Assembly: GCF_001522545.3 (NCBI RefSeq) | Contig: NC_031773.1 | Coordinates: 39,209,669 to 39,273,668 of the forward strand | Source of the DNA: Parus major | Lineage: Eukaryota > Chordata > Aves > Passeriformes > Paridae | DNA length: 64,000 bases | Direction of reading: 5' to 3' | Part shown: positions 36,513 to 47,990 of the stretch, in pieces | Layout: every line of letters begins with the position of its first letter | Numbering within the stretch: position 1 is the first letter of the stretch | Translations under genes and position numbers: made by a program | Notes under the pieces: model-generated | Databases searched by the model: none | Told to the model about the DNA's origin: nothing | The model's input: only the letters and a program-made list of their open reading frames with translations

Positions 36513-39500
36513 GAGGTCTGCCTGAATAAGCATAGACACAAGCAAAAAAGTAATTATTAGAAGGTGGGAATAAAGACCCTTTAATACATAGAAAAGTCCA
36601 TTTAAAAAAAGTCGCAGAGAATGACCATTTTTTTGCATACAAGACCCAGTATTAGATGCTATTTCTACATCAGGTCTCAGCATTTCACAATAGTAATTCC
36701 GCACTAAGAAATACATAAGGATGAGTCAAAGCTCCTCCTGAAAAAATGCTTGAAATCAGAGAATCGAGTGTAACAAACACCCTGGAAAGGAGATATGATC
36801 AAATAAAATGCAATTTTAAAAAACCAGAAAATTTGCAAATGGAGTGACTATGAGCAAATGTACTGAGGTGAAAGGAGGTGCAGCGAGAAAGACCAAAACT
36901 TGACAAAATTATCCCCGTTGAAATCCCAAAATCAGGGAAGAATGGTAAACAAAGAGACAGGAGAAGAAATGGAAGCAATGAAATGCTAAAAAAAAAAAAA
37001 AAGAGAGACTTCCAAAAGCAGGAGAAAACAATATAAGCCAGTGGGATGCCACAAAATGCAGGAAAATGGACTGAAGCTTGAATAATTGCCTCATTGAAAT
37101 TTCAATATTTCATTCCCTTTCCTGAAAGGAAAACTTAAATTTAATCTAAATCTATTTTAGATTATCTCCACCCAGATCACTTTTTTCCCCCCCCTCTCTA
37201 TTTAGATTTAATCTTCCACTTTAACTTAATGTAAAAGGAAACTTTTGCACATAGTGGTGCAGTCAACCTCTGCTGGAAGGTTATCTAGTACTGCACTATT
37301 CCCCAAATACTCATTTACAATGTCAAGTTTTCTGCCAGCTAAAGTAAATATGCTCTAATTTATTTGTACTTGACAGTATGCTTCACACTGATAGACAGCT
37401 AGCTGAAAAGCATAAAAGTGTTGTGAAGAAAAAGTTTAGAACATTTTTTCCTATTGGATAAGGAGTTAAAAATTATACCTCCATACACAAGTAACAATTT
37501 TGCCTTTTAGTTTAGTTAGCTGACATCGTTTATAACTCATCTGATTTGCAGTATAAATTTCCAGATTGCAGCAATGAGTCTAAAATATCTAAGAAAGAGT
37601 GCTGTGATTACAGAAAGGCTTCAGGAAGACAGAAAGAACATAAGTTTTTTTCTCTCCCTGTGGAACATGGAGGAATAGAAAGGCTTGAAACAAAACAACC
37701 AAATGTCAAGCTTTCAGGTCCTGACTTCTTACGTTGCATTCCAGAGTTAAAATAAACCCACAACCCAACAAACAAAAAACAAGCCCTGTTAAAGGAAACC
37801 TTAAATCACGTCTTAATTTTTTTTTTTCCCTTTATACACATAAAGAGTTTTGTCTGGAAACTGTTAAAGATCTTTCATAACCATTCACATATTTTGTCCA
37901 ATTTACTTGGATCCAAGATGAAGAAGATTCATTTTTAAAAGGTGTAATATAGGGCTTTATTGTAAATCAAACTCTTTATTTGATACTTGGAAATGTCTTT
38001 CATGTTGGTAGGATTATGTGTTGTGGTTGCATATTTATCACTACTACCTTATAAAACATTTAATTTGACCTTCAAGTATATAATATATTAGAAATATATT
38101 TTCTAATCCAAAAGAAAAGTGTAATTTTATCTTGCAGAACAAATCTTTGTTATTAGAGGCATGACTTTTTTTTATAGTACCAAAATTATTTTTAATTCAT
38201 CACTTTTTATTGTACTGAGCAATTTATAATTATCTCCCTAATTAATTTCAAAAGCAATTAGATTTTGTCCCTCTGTGTAATAAAAAATAAAGGCAAGTAT
38301 GAATTATTTATTTGGGAGGAGAAAACAGCTGGGAAGTATGTAAAGCAACTTGAAATCATTTTACTTATTAGCTCTCTTGATGGGGTCTGCCATTTTAGAA
38401 TATATTTATGAGGTATTACTATTAGTTTAGGTGCTGATCCTATAAACACTGATCTAGGTAAAGAATTCCATATTCTGGCTGATAAGTGTTAAAGCTGAGG
38501 TAGAGAAAACATTAAAAATAACAACTGTAGAGGTTTATAACCAGAATATTATACTTATTAGTTTGATTCAGCTTACGAGTTTTATAAATTACCTAAAAGG
38601 TATGCTAACATAGAAAAGTATGTGGGTTGAGTTATAAGAGCAGCTCAAGTGTTTCTTAGTACAACACTGAGGATAACACAGAAAAAAATTCAGGACAGTA
38701 GGAAAATGTGCAGCTGAGGAAGGTCAGTAGTTGCAAAAGAGGTGTGGGCCATTTCCTTGCTTGATGTTGCAGAGCATTATAAACATTATAAAATGAGGAC
38801 AAACATAAAAATTTGGCTATGACAGAAAGACAGAAATGTAACATCTCCCATATCACTTCTGCAAAGCAGTCAGTCCACTGGAGAGACTCAACTCATAGAA
38901 GTTCATGCTATATATATATAAATTTCCTCTATCTATCTGCAAGAAGAAAAAGATATCTCAGAATGAATATCAAAAATACACAAAACTCAAAAAGGGCTCT
39001 CCCATAAGCAGCAAAGACTTAAATTATTTTGAGAAGATGGAGAGAATGGTGAACCATAAATCCAGGTTTTTGGAATAACACCTTCAGATAGATCCCAAAG
39101 TTTCTGGAGGTTCTACATTACAAGTGGAGATTTTTCCAGATCTCAAATGGAGAATTACTTTTCTAAGTAATAGTTTGGTCCTTACCAATTCATCTGGAAA
39201 ATGAGGATTGAGGTCTGTCCTCTTACAGTGTGTTGCAGTGCATCTAACTCAGTACTTTCAGTAACAGAAGAAGAGTTGGCCCAGTGGCTTACCAGTTTCA
39301 TCCATCTCTAGCCCAGCTGAACTACAGAGGCAGATATACAAACAAGAACTTCCCCCTAATTCTCAAATATGGAGTTAGTATGAAAGCAGAAGGCAGTGTA
39401 AACTTGGTGCCCAAGGTTTGTTTCCTTTTCTGCAGTGGAGTCTTCCTCCCTTTTGTCATTCTTCAAGATGGAACACAAGGAGATCACTTGGAAGTGGGCC

Positions 39501-41074
39501 AGACCAGAAAAAGGGTAAACAACTCTTTCTTCTTCCCCTGCTTGGTCAGTGAGTGTTTGTCTTGATATCATGTCTGGCAAACGCAAGAAAAGCCAAAAGC
39601 TTGGCAATGGAGATACTAAGCACCAATTCAAGATGTTTTCTGATAGCACCCTGGACTTTATTAAGCTAGATATCCATTACCAGAGAGAGCTTGAAGCATA
39701 TTTCAGGAAATGCTTGGAGCACTAGCAGTGTTCCAGGAAAATGTTAACTGAGATGCCATTACCTAACCTGGACCCAGACTGACTAAGACTGCCAACAAGC
39801 TGAGCTATGATGTGAAGCTCCAAAGCCTCACACTGTAGATCTTTGGCAGTTGAACCTTGCTTTCAACAAAATTGGACTGTTTTGTTAAACTTAATTTGTA
39901 AGAAGTACTGTTTTTATTTCTGTCCCCTCGGGAGTAGGTTAGCAATTTATGCTGGAACCCACCACAGAAGGTATCAGTTACCCACCTACCAAAGAGGGCT
40001 GCAAAGTGCAGGGGTTACCTAAGATATTCACAGCCTTAACACTTATGGGAAGACTTTAGACCACACTGATGTAAAGTTCAAAACAGATAACTTGACAAGT
40101 TTGGTGGGGGGAAAAATAGTATTTTTTTTCCGTGAAAGAAATGTGGGCCAAAAGTCTTGGCTTTTGTGGCTGAGAAACCTGTTTGCATTACCGAAAACCT
40201 GTAGTCAATCATATAAATGTCTATTAATTTAAACTTAGATCCCTAGGTTATATCTCCTTTCAGTCTAACTCTGACTTCTTTGGGCTATCAGATGCATCTC
40301 ACTAGGGGAAACAGAAGTTTTCAAAACAGTAATCCAGTCTCCAGAGATGCAGAGACCTTCTAAACATTCTTCAACCTGGCTGCAGACAGGCAATCCAAAA
40401 GTGGGACAGGGTCTTCTGGAGAAAGTCAGTGTGGTTTTCTGAAGAAAGTTTTTGTGGCAGAAAGTAAGATCATGGTGCAACAGATGCCCTAATAATTACT
40501 AAGACACTTGTAAGTTTTGTTTAATGTCATGTTTGTAAATATTACATGGGGAAGAGTTTCAGGGAATGCTTTGAAGGAGGCATGAATATTTGTAATTTTT
40601 TTTTCCTTTTTATATAATAAAAAGCCATGGCAAATCTGCAAATGATCTTCTATCCTGCTTAGGAAGCAAAAACTGAAGCAGGTAATTGCCTATTTCAGCC
40701 ATCCCCTAGCAACTTAACTCTTGCTTAATTACACCAGCTGATTTACTTAAAAAAACTCCCAACCTGGGGTCAAGCCCAAACTAAATCATCCTGCATGAAA
40801 ATCAAAGGCTTAAAAGTATGACTAGAACAGATGGGACTGAAGGGATCACGGTTTGAAAACAGCCAAAGAGTTATTGGTTTAATAAAAAATGAACACTGAA
40901 TAACACCCAGAAAATTTTACAAGAATTTGAATGAACAGAATTAAGGATATTATTACAAGTCTGCCAAAATTAAAAAAAGTACTTGTGATATAAAGCAAGT
41001 GAAGGGAGAATTTTTTAAAAAACAGCACAAGGGCTTAATTTTGTGCTTTCTTGTTTTTCAGCCTGTTGGGTACA
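36513..41074. other. AT-rich unique sequence, no gene established
   Basis: An A run (about 36988-37001) and a C run (about 37185-37194) are the only simple repeats. The stretch about 39260-39900 is less AT-rich and has two consecutive plus-strand frames, 39284-39565 (93 codons) and 39570-39725 (51 codons, starting MSGKRKKSQKLGN). This might be a decayed retrocopy, but I recognise no family. Frames at 37546-37755 and 40265-40480 are unremarkable. Confidence 0.45.
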
Positions 41075-41442
41075 TGTTGTGGATTGACATTGGCCAAATG
41101 CAAGGCACCCACGAAGGCCACTTGCTCACCCTCCCCTGCCACTGCTGGGGGGAGAGAGGCAGAGGAGAGAAAAAAAAGATTAATGAAGGGTTCATGAGCT
41201 GAGATAAAGACCAAGAGAAAACACTCCAAGGGCAAAACAGGCTCAACTTAAAGGTACAAAGTGAATTAATTATTAACAGAGTCAGAGGAGGATAATGAGA
41301 CATTATATACCCTTAAAGCACCCTTTTTCCCCCCAGCCCCTCCCTCCTTCCCACCAAGAGCACAGGGAGACAGGGCATGGGAGTTTTGGTCAGTTCATCA
41401 CCTGATGATTCTCTCCCACTGCTCAGGGAGGAGGCTTTCCCC

Positions 41443-41811
41443 TGTATGGATGCTAAATCTGAACCAGAGTACCTGTACAGATTACAGGCCGCACAGCTCC
41501 TCAGGCTTGCCTGAGAAAGTAGCCTGGGAAAAACATGAGAAGGAATTAAAACAATCCTCAGGGACACAAAACAGCCTTGCAGGTGTTATTTTGTATTCCT
41601 TGTTTTCCTTGCAGGAGAAAGTCGGGGGTGGTGAGCCCCACTGACCAATGATGGTAATGTAGCAGTTTACTAACCAATAAGAGTTTCCTTTCTGTACTTT
41701 CCACGTATCTGTCTATAAAACAGGCCTGGAGCAATAAACTAAGGATTTCTTCTGTTCTGACTCCCTTGAGAGTCTGTGTCGTTCTTTTCGCCATTCCTAA
41801 TTAGAATGACA
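41443..41811 (+). mobile_element. Solo LTR nested inside the larger LTR, sense
   Basis: This 369-bp insertion starts TGTATGG and ends GAATGACA, splitting the host LTR between ...GGCTTTCCCC and TCCCTGCTGCACTG. The left flank is TCCCC and the right flank is TCCC, which fits a 5-bp target duplication whose right copy lost one C. It has a compact retroviral promoter layout: CCAAT boxes at 41645-41649 and 41674-41678, TATAAAA at 41714-41720 and AATAAA at 41733-41738, followed by a TTCTGTTCTGACTCCC and GAGAGTCTGTGTCG U5-like end. The polyadenylation signal lies only about 13 bases after the TATA box, so it would be upstream of the start site, as in retroviruses with a short R. No internal genes remain. 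It is younger than the LTR it interrupts. Confidence 0.83.
41645..41738 (+). promoter_or_regulatory. Core promoter and poly(A) signal of the nested LTR
   Basis: Two CCAAT boxes (41645, 41674), TATAAAA (41714-41720) and AATAAA (41733-41738) lie in the expected order. These are sequence motifs only; activity is unknown. Confidence 0.7.
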
Positions 41812-42100
41812 TCCCTGCTGCACTGTGGGGTCCCTTCCCACAGGACACAGTTCTCCATGAGCTTCTCCAACATGGATCCACTCTCATGAGTCCTGCTAGA
41901 ACTGCTGCAACATGAGTCCCTGACATGGACACACAGACCTCCCAAAACTGCTGCAGCGTGGGTCTCTCTTCCATGGGGCACAACCCTCCAGGGAAGGCTG
42001 CTCCAGCCTGGAAGCAGAGCCCTCTCCACTGTGTCTCCCACTGGATCACAGAGCCTGTGATGCTCCAGGCATCCATCTGGTCCAGCATGGGCACCTCCCC

Positions 42101-42397
42101 ATGGGCTGCGGGTTGATCTCTGCATCCCCCGTGGATCCTTACAGGCTGTGGGTGGATCTCTGCATCCCCCATGGATCCACATGGGCTGTGGGTGGATCTC
42201 TGCATCCCCCATGGATCCACATGGGCTGTGGGTGGATCTCTGCATCCCCCATGGATCCCCATGGGCTGTGGGTGGATCTCTGCATCCCCCATGGATCCAC
42301 ATGGGCTGTGGGTGGATCTCTGCATCCCCCATGGATCCCCAGGGGCTGTGGGTGGATCTCTGCATCCCCTGTGGATCCCCAGGGACTGCAGGGGCAC
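42101..42397. repeat. 40-bp minisatellite within the LTR
   Basis: The unit begins TGCATCCCCCATGGATCCAC and continues ATGGGCTGTGGGTGGATCTC, exactly 40 bp. There is a half unit at 42101-42120, full units starting at 42121, 42161, 42201, 42241, 42281 and 42321, and a diverged final unit from 42361. The main internal variant is GGATCCAC (units at 42161, 42201, 42281) against GGATCCCC (42241, 42321, 42361). The unit matches a segment that, as far as I recall, occurs once or in degraded form in related LTRs, so it appears to have expanded in place. Because 40 is not a multiple of 3, the reading frame rotates through the units, and long stop-free frames appear in several frames on both strands. Confidence 0.95.
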
Positions 42398-42770
42398 AGC
42401 TGCTTCACCACGGTCTCACCATGGCCTACAGAGGAATCTTGGCTCTCTTGCCTGGAGCACCTCCTGCCCCTCCTTCTCCACTGCCCTTGGCGTGTACATG
42501 TTGTTTCCATCACATGTTCTCACCTCTTCCTCATCTGTGACTAAAAGAAAAAACTGTGCACTGTGTTTTGAATTTTTTCTTGAATAGGTTATCACAGAGG
42601 CGCTACCAATCTCCCTAACTGGCCCAGCTTTGGCCAGCAGCATGTCCATCTTCAGAGTGATGAGGGATTGCCTCTGCTGGACATGGTAGCATGAACCTTC
42701 TAGCAGCTTCTCACAGAAGCCACCTCTGTGGCTCCCCCGCTACCAAAAAACAGAGTGCAAAACCAACACA

Positions 42771-45700
42771 GTACCTTATAAAAATTCTAAATGAAACTCA
42801 TACTGCAGTTTGCATGATGTTTTGTTTTGCCAACAACGTTGTGATTCCATATGTGTTGGCAAGTGTACTTTTGTCTTTGCCTAGTCCCCTGCCCAACTCT
42901 CTCCCTCCTCCTCCCTCCACCCCAAAAATAACAAATAATTCAATACTGAAGGTTTTCTTCTATATAGGGTAATGTAACACAATATGTTCACTGTATTTCA
43001 GTAAAATATAACAACCACATTTTCTTCATCCCTGAGGAACCTTCCCATCACATGTCATAATTTCAGTCCTGAAATCTCTTCCAATAAGATTTCCTGGGAC
43101 TTCTGCATGCAGCAACTTGCACCATCATGCATGAAAGACTTTAGGCTGGAACAACCTCCAAATAGAGTATAGTGTCAACATCCATAGTACTGTTCTAGGC
43201 ATAACTGCATCACTGCAATCTGCTGTTAAGGTTCAACAGAGGGTATCTTGTGGGCTGAAATTTGGCATGCAGTAACTCAATATATAAGCACATTTTAGAA
43301 GTGTGAGTATTTACAAAATCATTTGGGTAGCCAAGAGTTAACCAGAGTAACATATCAGTTTTACAGATGATACCTAAACAAAACTCAGTCGATGGAATAA
43401 AATGTTAGGAGAGTAGATGTTCAGTATTTCCAAAAATAAAAACTAAAAAATAATGAAGGATGTAAAGAAATCTCCCATGTCCTTTCGTTTTTCAAAATCC
43501 CAGCTTGGATTTGAAGAACTCATTTCTAGTTTGTTTCTGTTGGCAGAGAAAATCCATGAGGAAGCAAAGCATATGTCAAAACTTGTTACTTGTTTTGTCC
43601 TAAAAAAGGTAGTTCTTTACTTATGGAATTTCTGAATTCCCCTCTGCCAAACCCTCTTGTTTAGGCATGTCTTTCACTTAGAATACTGTGCATAAAGACT
43701 TCTAATCCTTACCTCTGTCAAAGTGTTTCTGAATTCATTATACAATATTAGGATGAAGTGGATTAGATGCTTTGGAACAGGGCACTTGGGGTAGATGGAG
43801 CAATATATTTGCAACATCTTGAGCTAAGCAGCTCTCCTGTGATCGGCAAATGTCATTTTACTCTCAAAGTAAAAACTGAAAGTTATTGGTAATAATTCTC
43901 ACTTAGCAAGATACCCTTACTACAAACTATGCTTTACAGGCATAATGCAGGAATTATTATGTGAAGAAGCCAGTGTTCCCTTTCCTTTCAAATTTGGATA
44001 GTATGGTAGTCAGTTTGGCATTATACTAATCACATTTAAGCCAAAGCAATCGGTAAATATGGGACAGGTTTCGTCAGTCACTCTTGCCCATCCTGTGTCC
44101 CAGATTATTCAGATCAGAGAACTTGTTGAAGCAGGGCATGTCTGATTTCTGGTGTGCACAGCTTGATTTTACTCTCATGGAAACTCAGAGTGATAAAAAG
44201 GGAAGGCCTGTGTGCCTCAATCTTAACTTCTAATGTAGTTAGGTCACAGATAAGACATGTGTCCATTTCAGGAACTGAGAGGCACACCTGAGGTCCCACA
44301 GTACATGGGACTAATAAAATGGTTGACAGATTAATCAGATTTATTTCTTCATTGACATTCTTATTTCTTTATTTTAGCTTTTGTCATAAGTATACACTCC
44401 AAGGATGCAGGCATTGTGATGTCACAGTTTGCAACATAATTAAAAGCAAATTAAAAAAAAAATAAAAAAATGCCAGAAACTGAAGTTTTATTGCACATCC
44501 TGACATTTAAATTCTAAATTTATGTAGTTAACCACAAATTTATTTTTTGCTGTTAATCTTGGCCATTTTTTCATTTGAAAAATGGAACATATGGTTTAAC
44601 ACATATGGTTATTCCTATGGTAATGAAATCAGATACCATTGCAAGTGAGATGAGGAAGGGAAAAGAAATCTGTGTAATGGTGCGGGTGTTTAAGGGAAGC
44701 CTTCTTTTTGCCCTAGTAACTACTAGTCTGTGGTATGTCAGTCACTTCTACTTACATCCACTCAAGGAAAGGTGAAGCACTTCATTATTAAAGCATATGT
44801 TCCAACACTACTATATGCAAAATTCTTTTGTGACTCAGTCCAGGTGGGAAAAATATGTCTTTGCATACTGAATTACAAAATAATCAGCTGAAGGTCTTCC
44901 CAGTTCTACTGACATAATTAGCTGTTTATTATATATCAGTACAGATATGATCAGGAATATTTCAAATTTTTTTTCTGTTCAAATAATGTAATTTTCATCA
45001 TTTTTTAAATAGGACATATTTTGGATTTTTTTTCAGAGAAAAGTATTGCAAAAACTGAAGGCTTTAGGTATAGTTCTAAAATTAATTTAAAATCATAAAA
45101 AAATAATTAAAAGTTTCAAAAGGATGAAAATGTATTGATTTTATGGACCTGGACATTTTTGTGCTTTAACTTGCTTTGGAGGACTTTTAAAAATGTTTCT
45201 AGTTTGATTTGAAACAAGAAAAGACATAAAAAACATGGAAAACTTTGTGAAATGGAAAATCAGGTTCTTGACCAGTGTACTCTAATTCCTGTTCATCCGA
45301 ATCCTTTTGGTTTTCAAAATGCAAATTAAGTTTCTTTGTCCCATAAGTGTCTTCAATGACTTCATATTTTTTCTTCAGACTGTTCTTGATGTCTGCAACA
45401 GCCATCCAGTCCTAGCTTTGGGTTTTATTGAGGCTTTCAGCCTCTTCAGAAGTTACACAAGTGAAGCTGTCTCTGTTTGCCAGATGGAGTTACAGCACTA
45501 GAAAAAAAGAAAAAGCAGAATAAGAGGCAATCTGACTCCCACCCACTTTTTGTACAGTCTCAGCTACTGAAACCACTTCATCTTGCAGTGATGAGGCAAA
45601 GGACAAAACAACTACCTTGCTGCATTTCCGTATTTGTAAGAGGCTTGCAATGATGTTTTGGAAAAGGAGAAAGAAAAAGGATTTCACAGGATAAAGAAAA

Positions 45701-45831
45701 ACAACAATTAAAAGAAAAAGGGGAAAGAAAGGAAAATGGAGGAAGAATACACTGTAAGAGAGAAAAGGTTTAAGCTAATGGAGCTACCATGAAAAAATTC
45801 ATCATTTAAGGTATGCATACATGTCATGGTT
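42771..45831. other. AT-rich unique sequence, no gene seen
   Basis: No repeat or exon was recognised. Frames of up to 93 codons (42691-42972, starting inside the LTR) and 68 codons (45199-45405 minus) have no recognisable domain. Confidence 0.5.
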
Positions 45832-46496
45832 TAGGAATGGTATTCCCTAATTTAGTGCAACCTTTAAAAAGAAAACCGGAAGTTCCTCTTTTCCCTTCCT
45901 CCTGAGGAGACAAAAAAGACAGAGATCCCAAGCTGAGATACAAGCAATTTACTGAAAACAGAAATTAGATAAGAAAGCAAACAGTAACAGCAACAATAAT
46001 AACGATGAAAGTGCAAAAAAAGGGTGATTTACTTCCAAACAATATTCACCAACAGACCTACCCAGTGCCACCTGATCCGTGAGACAAAGGAAAAAATGGT
46101 AGCAGAATCTCCCTGCACCACCTTTTTCTTCCTGATGGTAATTCACTCCTGCCACTCTTCCTGCAAGTAAGAATCCCTTATTGCTGTGTCTGGTAGTGAT
46201 GTATAGAACAACAAACTAGACATGTTCACATGGCTTCAGGCTCCACACCCTCAGCTGCTGCGAAACCCTGAACAAATCTGATTATTTTAATGTGAAGAAA
46301 AATAAACAGCAGTCTTTAAACTCTGACATGAAACTGCATTCACAACCTGTAATTCTTTACCCAGTAAAAGTGCCGTGTCATGTTGAATCCTACGGTCATT
46401 GTTTACAAGTAAACAGAACACCCTTGGCCACAGAGATTTACTGTAGTGTCAAAGCATCAACAAATCATTCATTAGATGAAGTGTGAAAAATTAACA
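45832..46496 (-). mobile_element. ERVL-like LTR, antisense, probably solo
   Basis: The plus strand begins TGTCATGGTTTAGGAATGG, the reverse complement of the common avian LTR 3' terminus ...AAACCATGACA. On the minus strand the U5-like block GTATCTCAGCTTGGGATCTC (about 45946-45927) follows a degraded AATAAA (CAGTAAATTGC, about 45957-45947). The U3-like part includes CACCATCAG/GGAAGAAAAAGG and GTTCAGGGTTTCGCAGCAGC (about 46275-46256). The left end (45832) is firm. The right end is uncertain: AACA at 46496 is favoured because CATAC precedes the left end and GATAC follows 46496, a 4-of-5 match, but a shorter element ending near 46308 is possible. There is no internal ERV sequence. Confidence 0.72.
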
Positions 46497-47689
46497 GATA
46501 CTAGGTCATTTTATGTTTCTGAAAAAGCATCCCATCTAAAACAGAATGTAATATAATTTTGAAATCTGTGTAGTGTAAAACTTTCTGGTTTATTATAATA
46601 TTTTTTATTGTACAGCCTGTTCAGTTTTGAAACAAATCCCTAATTAATAAGAATTAATATTTACTGTCATTTGGGGTTTTTATAACCGATTGAAATGTTC
46701 AGGCCTTAGTAAACTTACTTAAAAATAGGTAGGAAATGGATTGTGGGATTATGGTTGGTTATTTAAGTGCTTTTCTTTACACAGGCAGAACACTTTTGTA
46801 GAATGACAGAAAGCCCCAAAGCTAGTGCTACAGCATGTTGTTAAAAGTGTGGGCTTGCTCGTCTTGTTAACATTAGGTAGGTTTTTCTGTCTGCTAAATC
46901 AGAAACCGATTAAATAATTTTCAGTGTTTACTATGGCAAGAAAGAGCAGAAAAGAGACCTGTTGGATTTTCTACTATGTGCCTATCAACCCAGTGGCGCC
47001 TCTCCTAAGCAGCGCTGTTAGCCAAGGCAAGGTTTTGTAATGTTTGTGTCCACAGCTTGTATCCTGAGGTTTACCACATACTGTAGTGTCATCCTCTGCA
47101 GACTGAGCTCTGCTGAAGTGACAAGAAGGCATTCATGACTATGCATATTCAGAACTGGTATGTCACTTAGAGAGAGTAACTTATTTAGCTGGGGTTTTTT
47201 CTGTTCTTCAGCCATAAGTAAAGGTTTTTTCCTAAATCTTTATAAATTTGAATTGCTCCATAACTAATTGAATTTCTATTTTCATCAGGACGTGATTAAG
47301 TTACAAAAGAAAAGTACTTTGGAAGTACTTTGAAAGTAGAGAAAATCCTGTGGTCAGTCATCATTACAGGAAAATCTAAATCAAATTACTGAAGTTCTTA
47401 CAGGACAATCCAATCAGGAATGCTAACACTTGGCATTTCAGAAGATATCAGTAAGATAGTCAGACAAAGCTAAAGGAATTGTGAATAGAAAAATGCAGGA
47501 GATATTTGGTATGATCTTTTAAATGTACAAACAGCAGTTTGTCTTGCAAACACCTGTGCTGACAGGCAATATTAATCATATTTACTTTTGTTTACTTATG
47601 TTTAGTGACCTTCCTTTGACCCCTTACATTTCAGAGGAAAATAGTGACTATGACAGCATGTAGTTTGCTCAAAATATGATGGATTTTAT
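46497..47689. other. AT-rich unique sequence, no gene seen
   Basis: Nothing was recognised. The 65-codon minus-strand frame at 47018-47215 has no domain. Confidence 0.5.
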
Positions 47690-47990
47690 TTTTAATTTTT
47701 TCTAAATTTTATATAATATAATTATTTTTAAAAAATATATCATTATATATTATATAAAATTTTAAATAATATATAATTTATATCTTATATTATACTATAT
47801 TATATTATATTATATTATATTATATTATATTATATTACTTATTATATTTATTATATTTTTATAAATATGCAATCTATATAATTTATATACTTCTATTTAT
47901 ATATTTTTAGATTTTATATAGTGTGCATTTATAATATATTAAACACATTTTATATATATTAATATATTAAATAAATTTTATCATATTTAC
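47690..47990. repeat. Near-pure A/T block with (ATATT)n core
   Basis: About 300 bases with very few G or C. It contains a pentanucleotide (ATATT)n run at about 47799-47836 inside irregular TATA/TTTATAT sequence. It is low complexity with many self-complementary AT words; the ATATT unit is the same as one block of the array at 18.4 kb. Confidence 0.92.

Larger units (their letters stand above)
41075..42770 (-). mobile_element. Solo ERV LTR (avian ERVL-like), antisense, interrupted
   Basis: This is recognised as a widespread avian LTR. From the plus strand its 3' end is TGTTGTGGATTGACATTGGC (41075) and its 5' end is GCAAAACCAACACA (42757-42770). On the minus strand the U3-like start carries GAGAAGCTGCTAGAAG (about 42700-42715) and a degraded TATA box in ATAACCTATTCAAG (about 42579-42592). 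The long R/U5-like part follows. The element is bounded by TG/CA-type ends and by GTACA on the left versus GTACC on the right, a probable 5-bp target duplication with one change. No ERV internal sequence is present, which fits a solo LTR. Two events enlarged it: a nested LTR at 41443-41811 and a 40-bp minisatellite at about 42101-42397. The long frames here (up to 208 codons) are not genes. Confidence 0.85.

Noticed and set aside
41739..42365. 208-codon minus-strand open frame with repeated 40-residue pattern
   Set aside because: It translates the LTR minisatellite. Comparable frames exist in other phases and on the other strand, so it is not a gene.
42101..42397. Regular array that could suggest a CRISPR
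   Set aside because: Units are contiguous 40-bp repeats with no unique spacers, in vertebrate-type DNA inside an LTR; it is a minisatellite.
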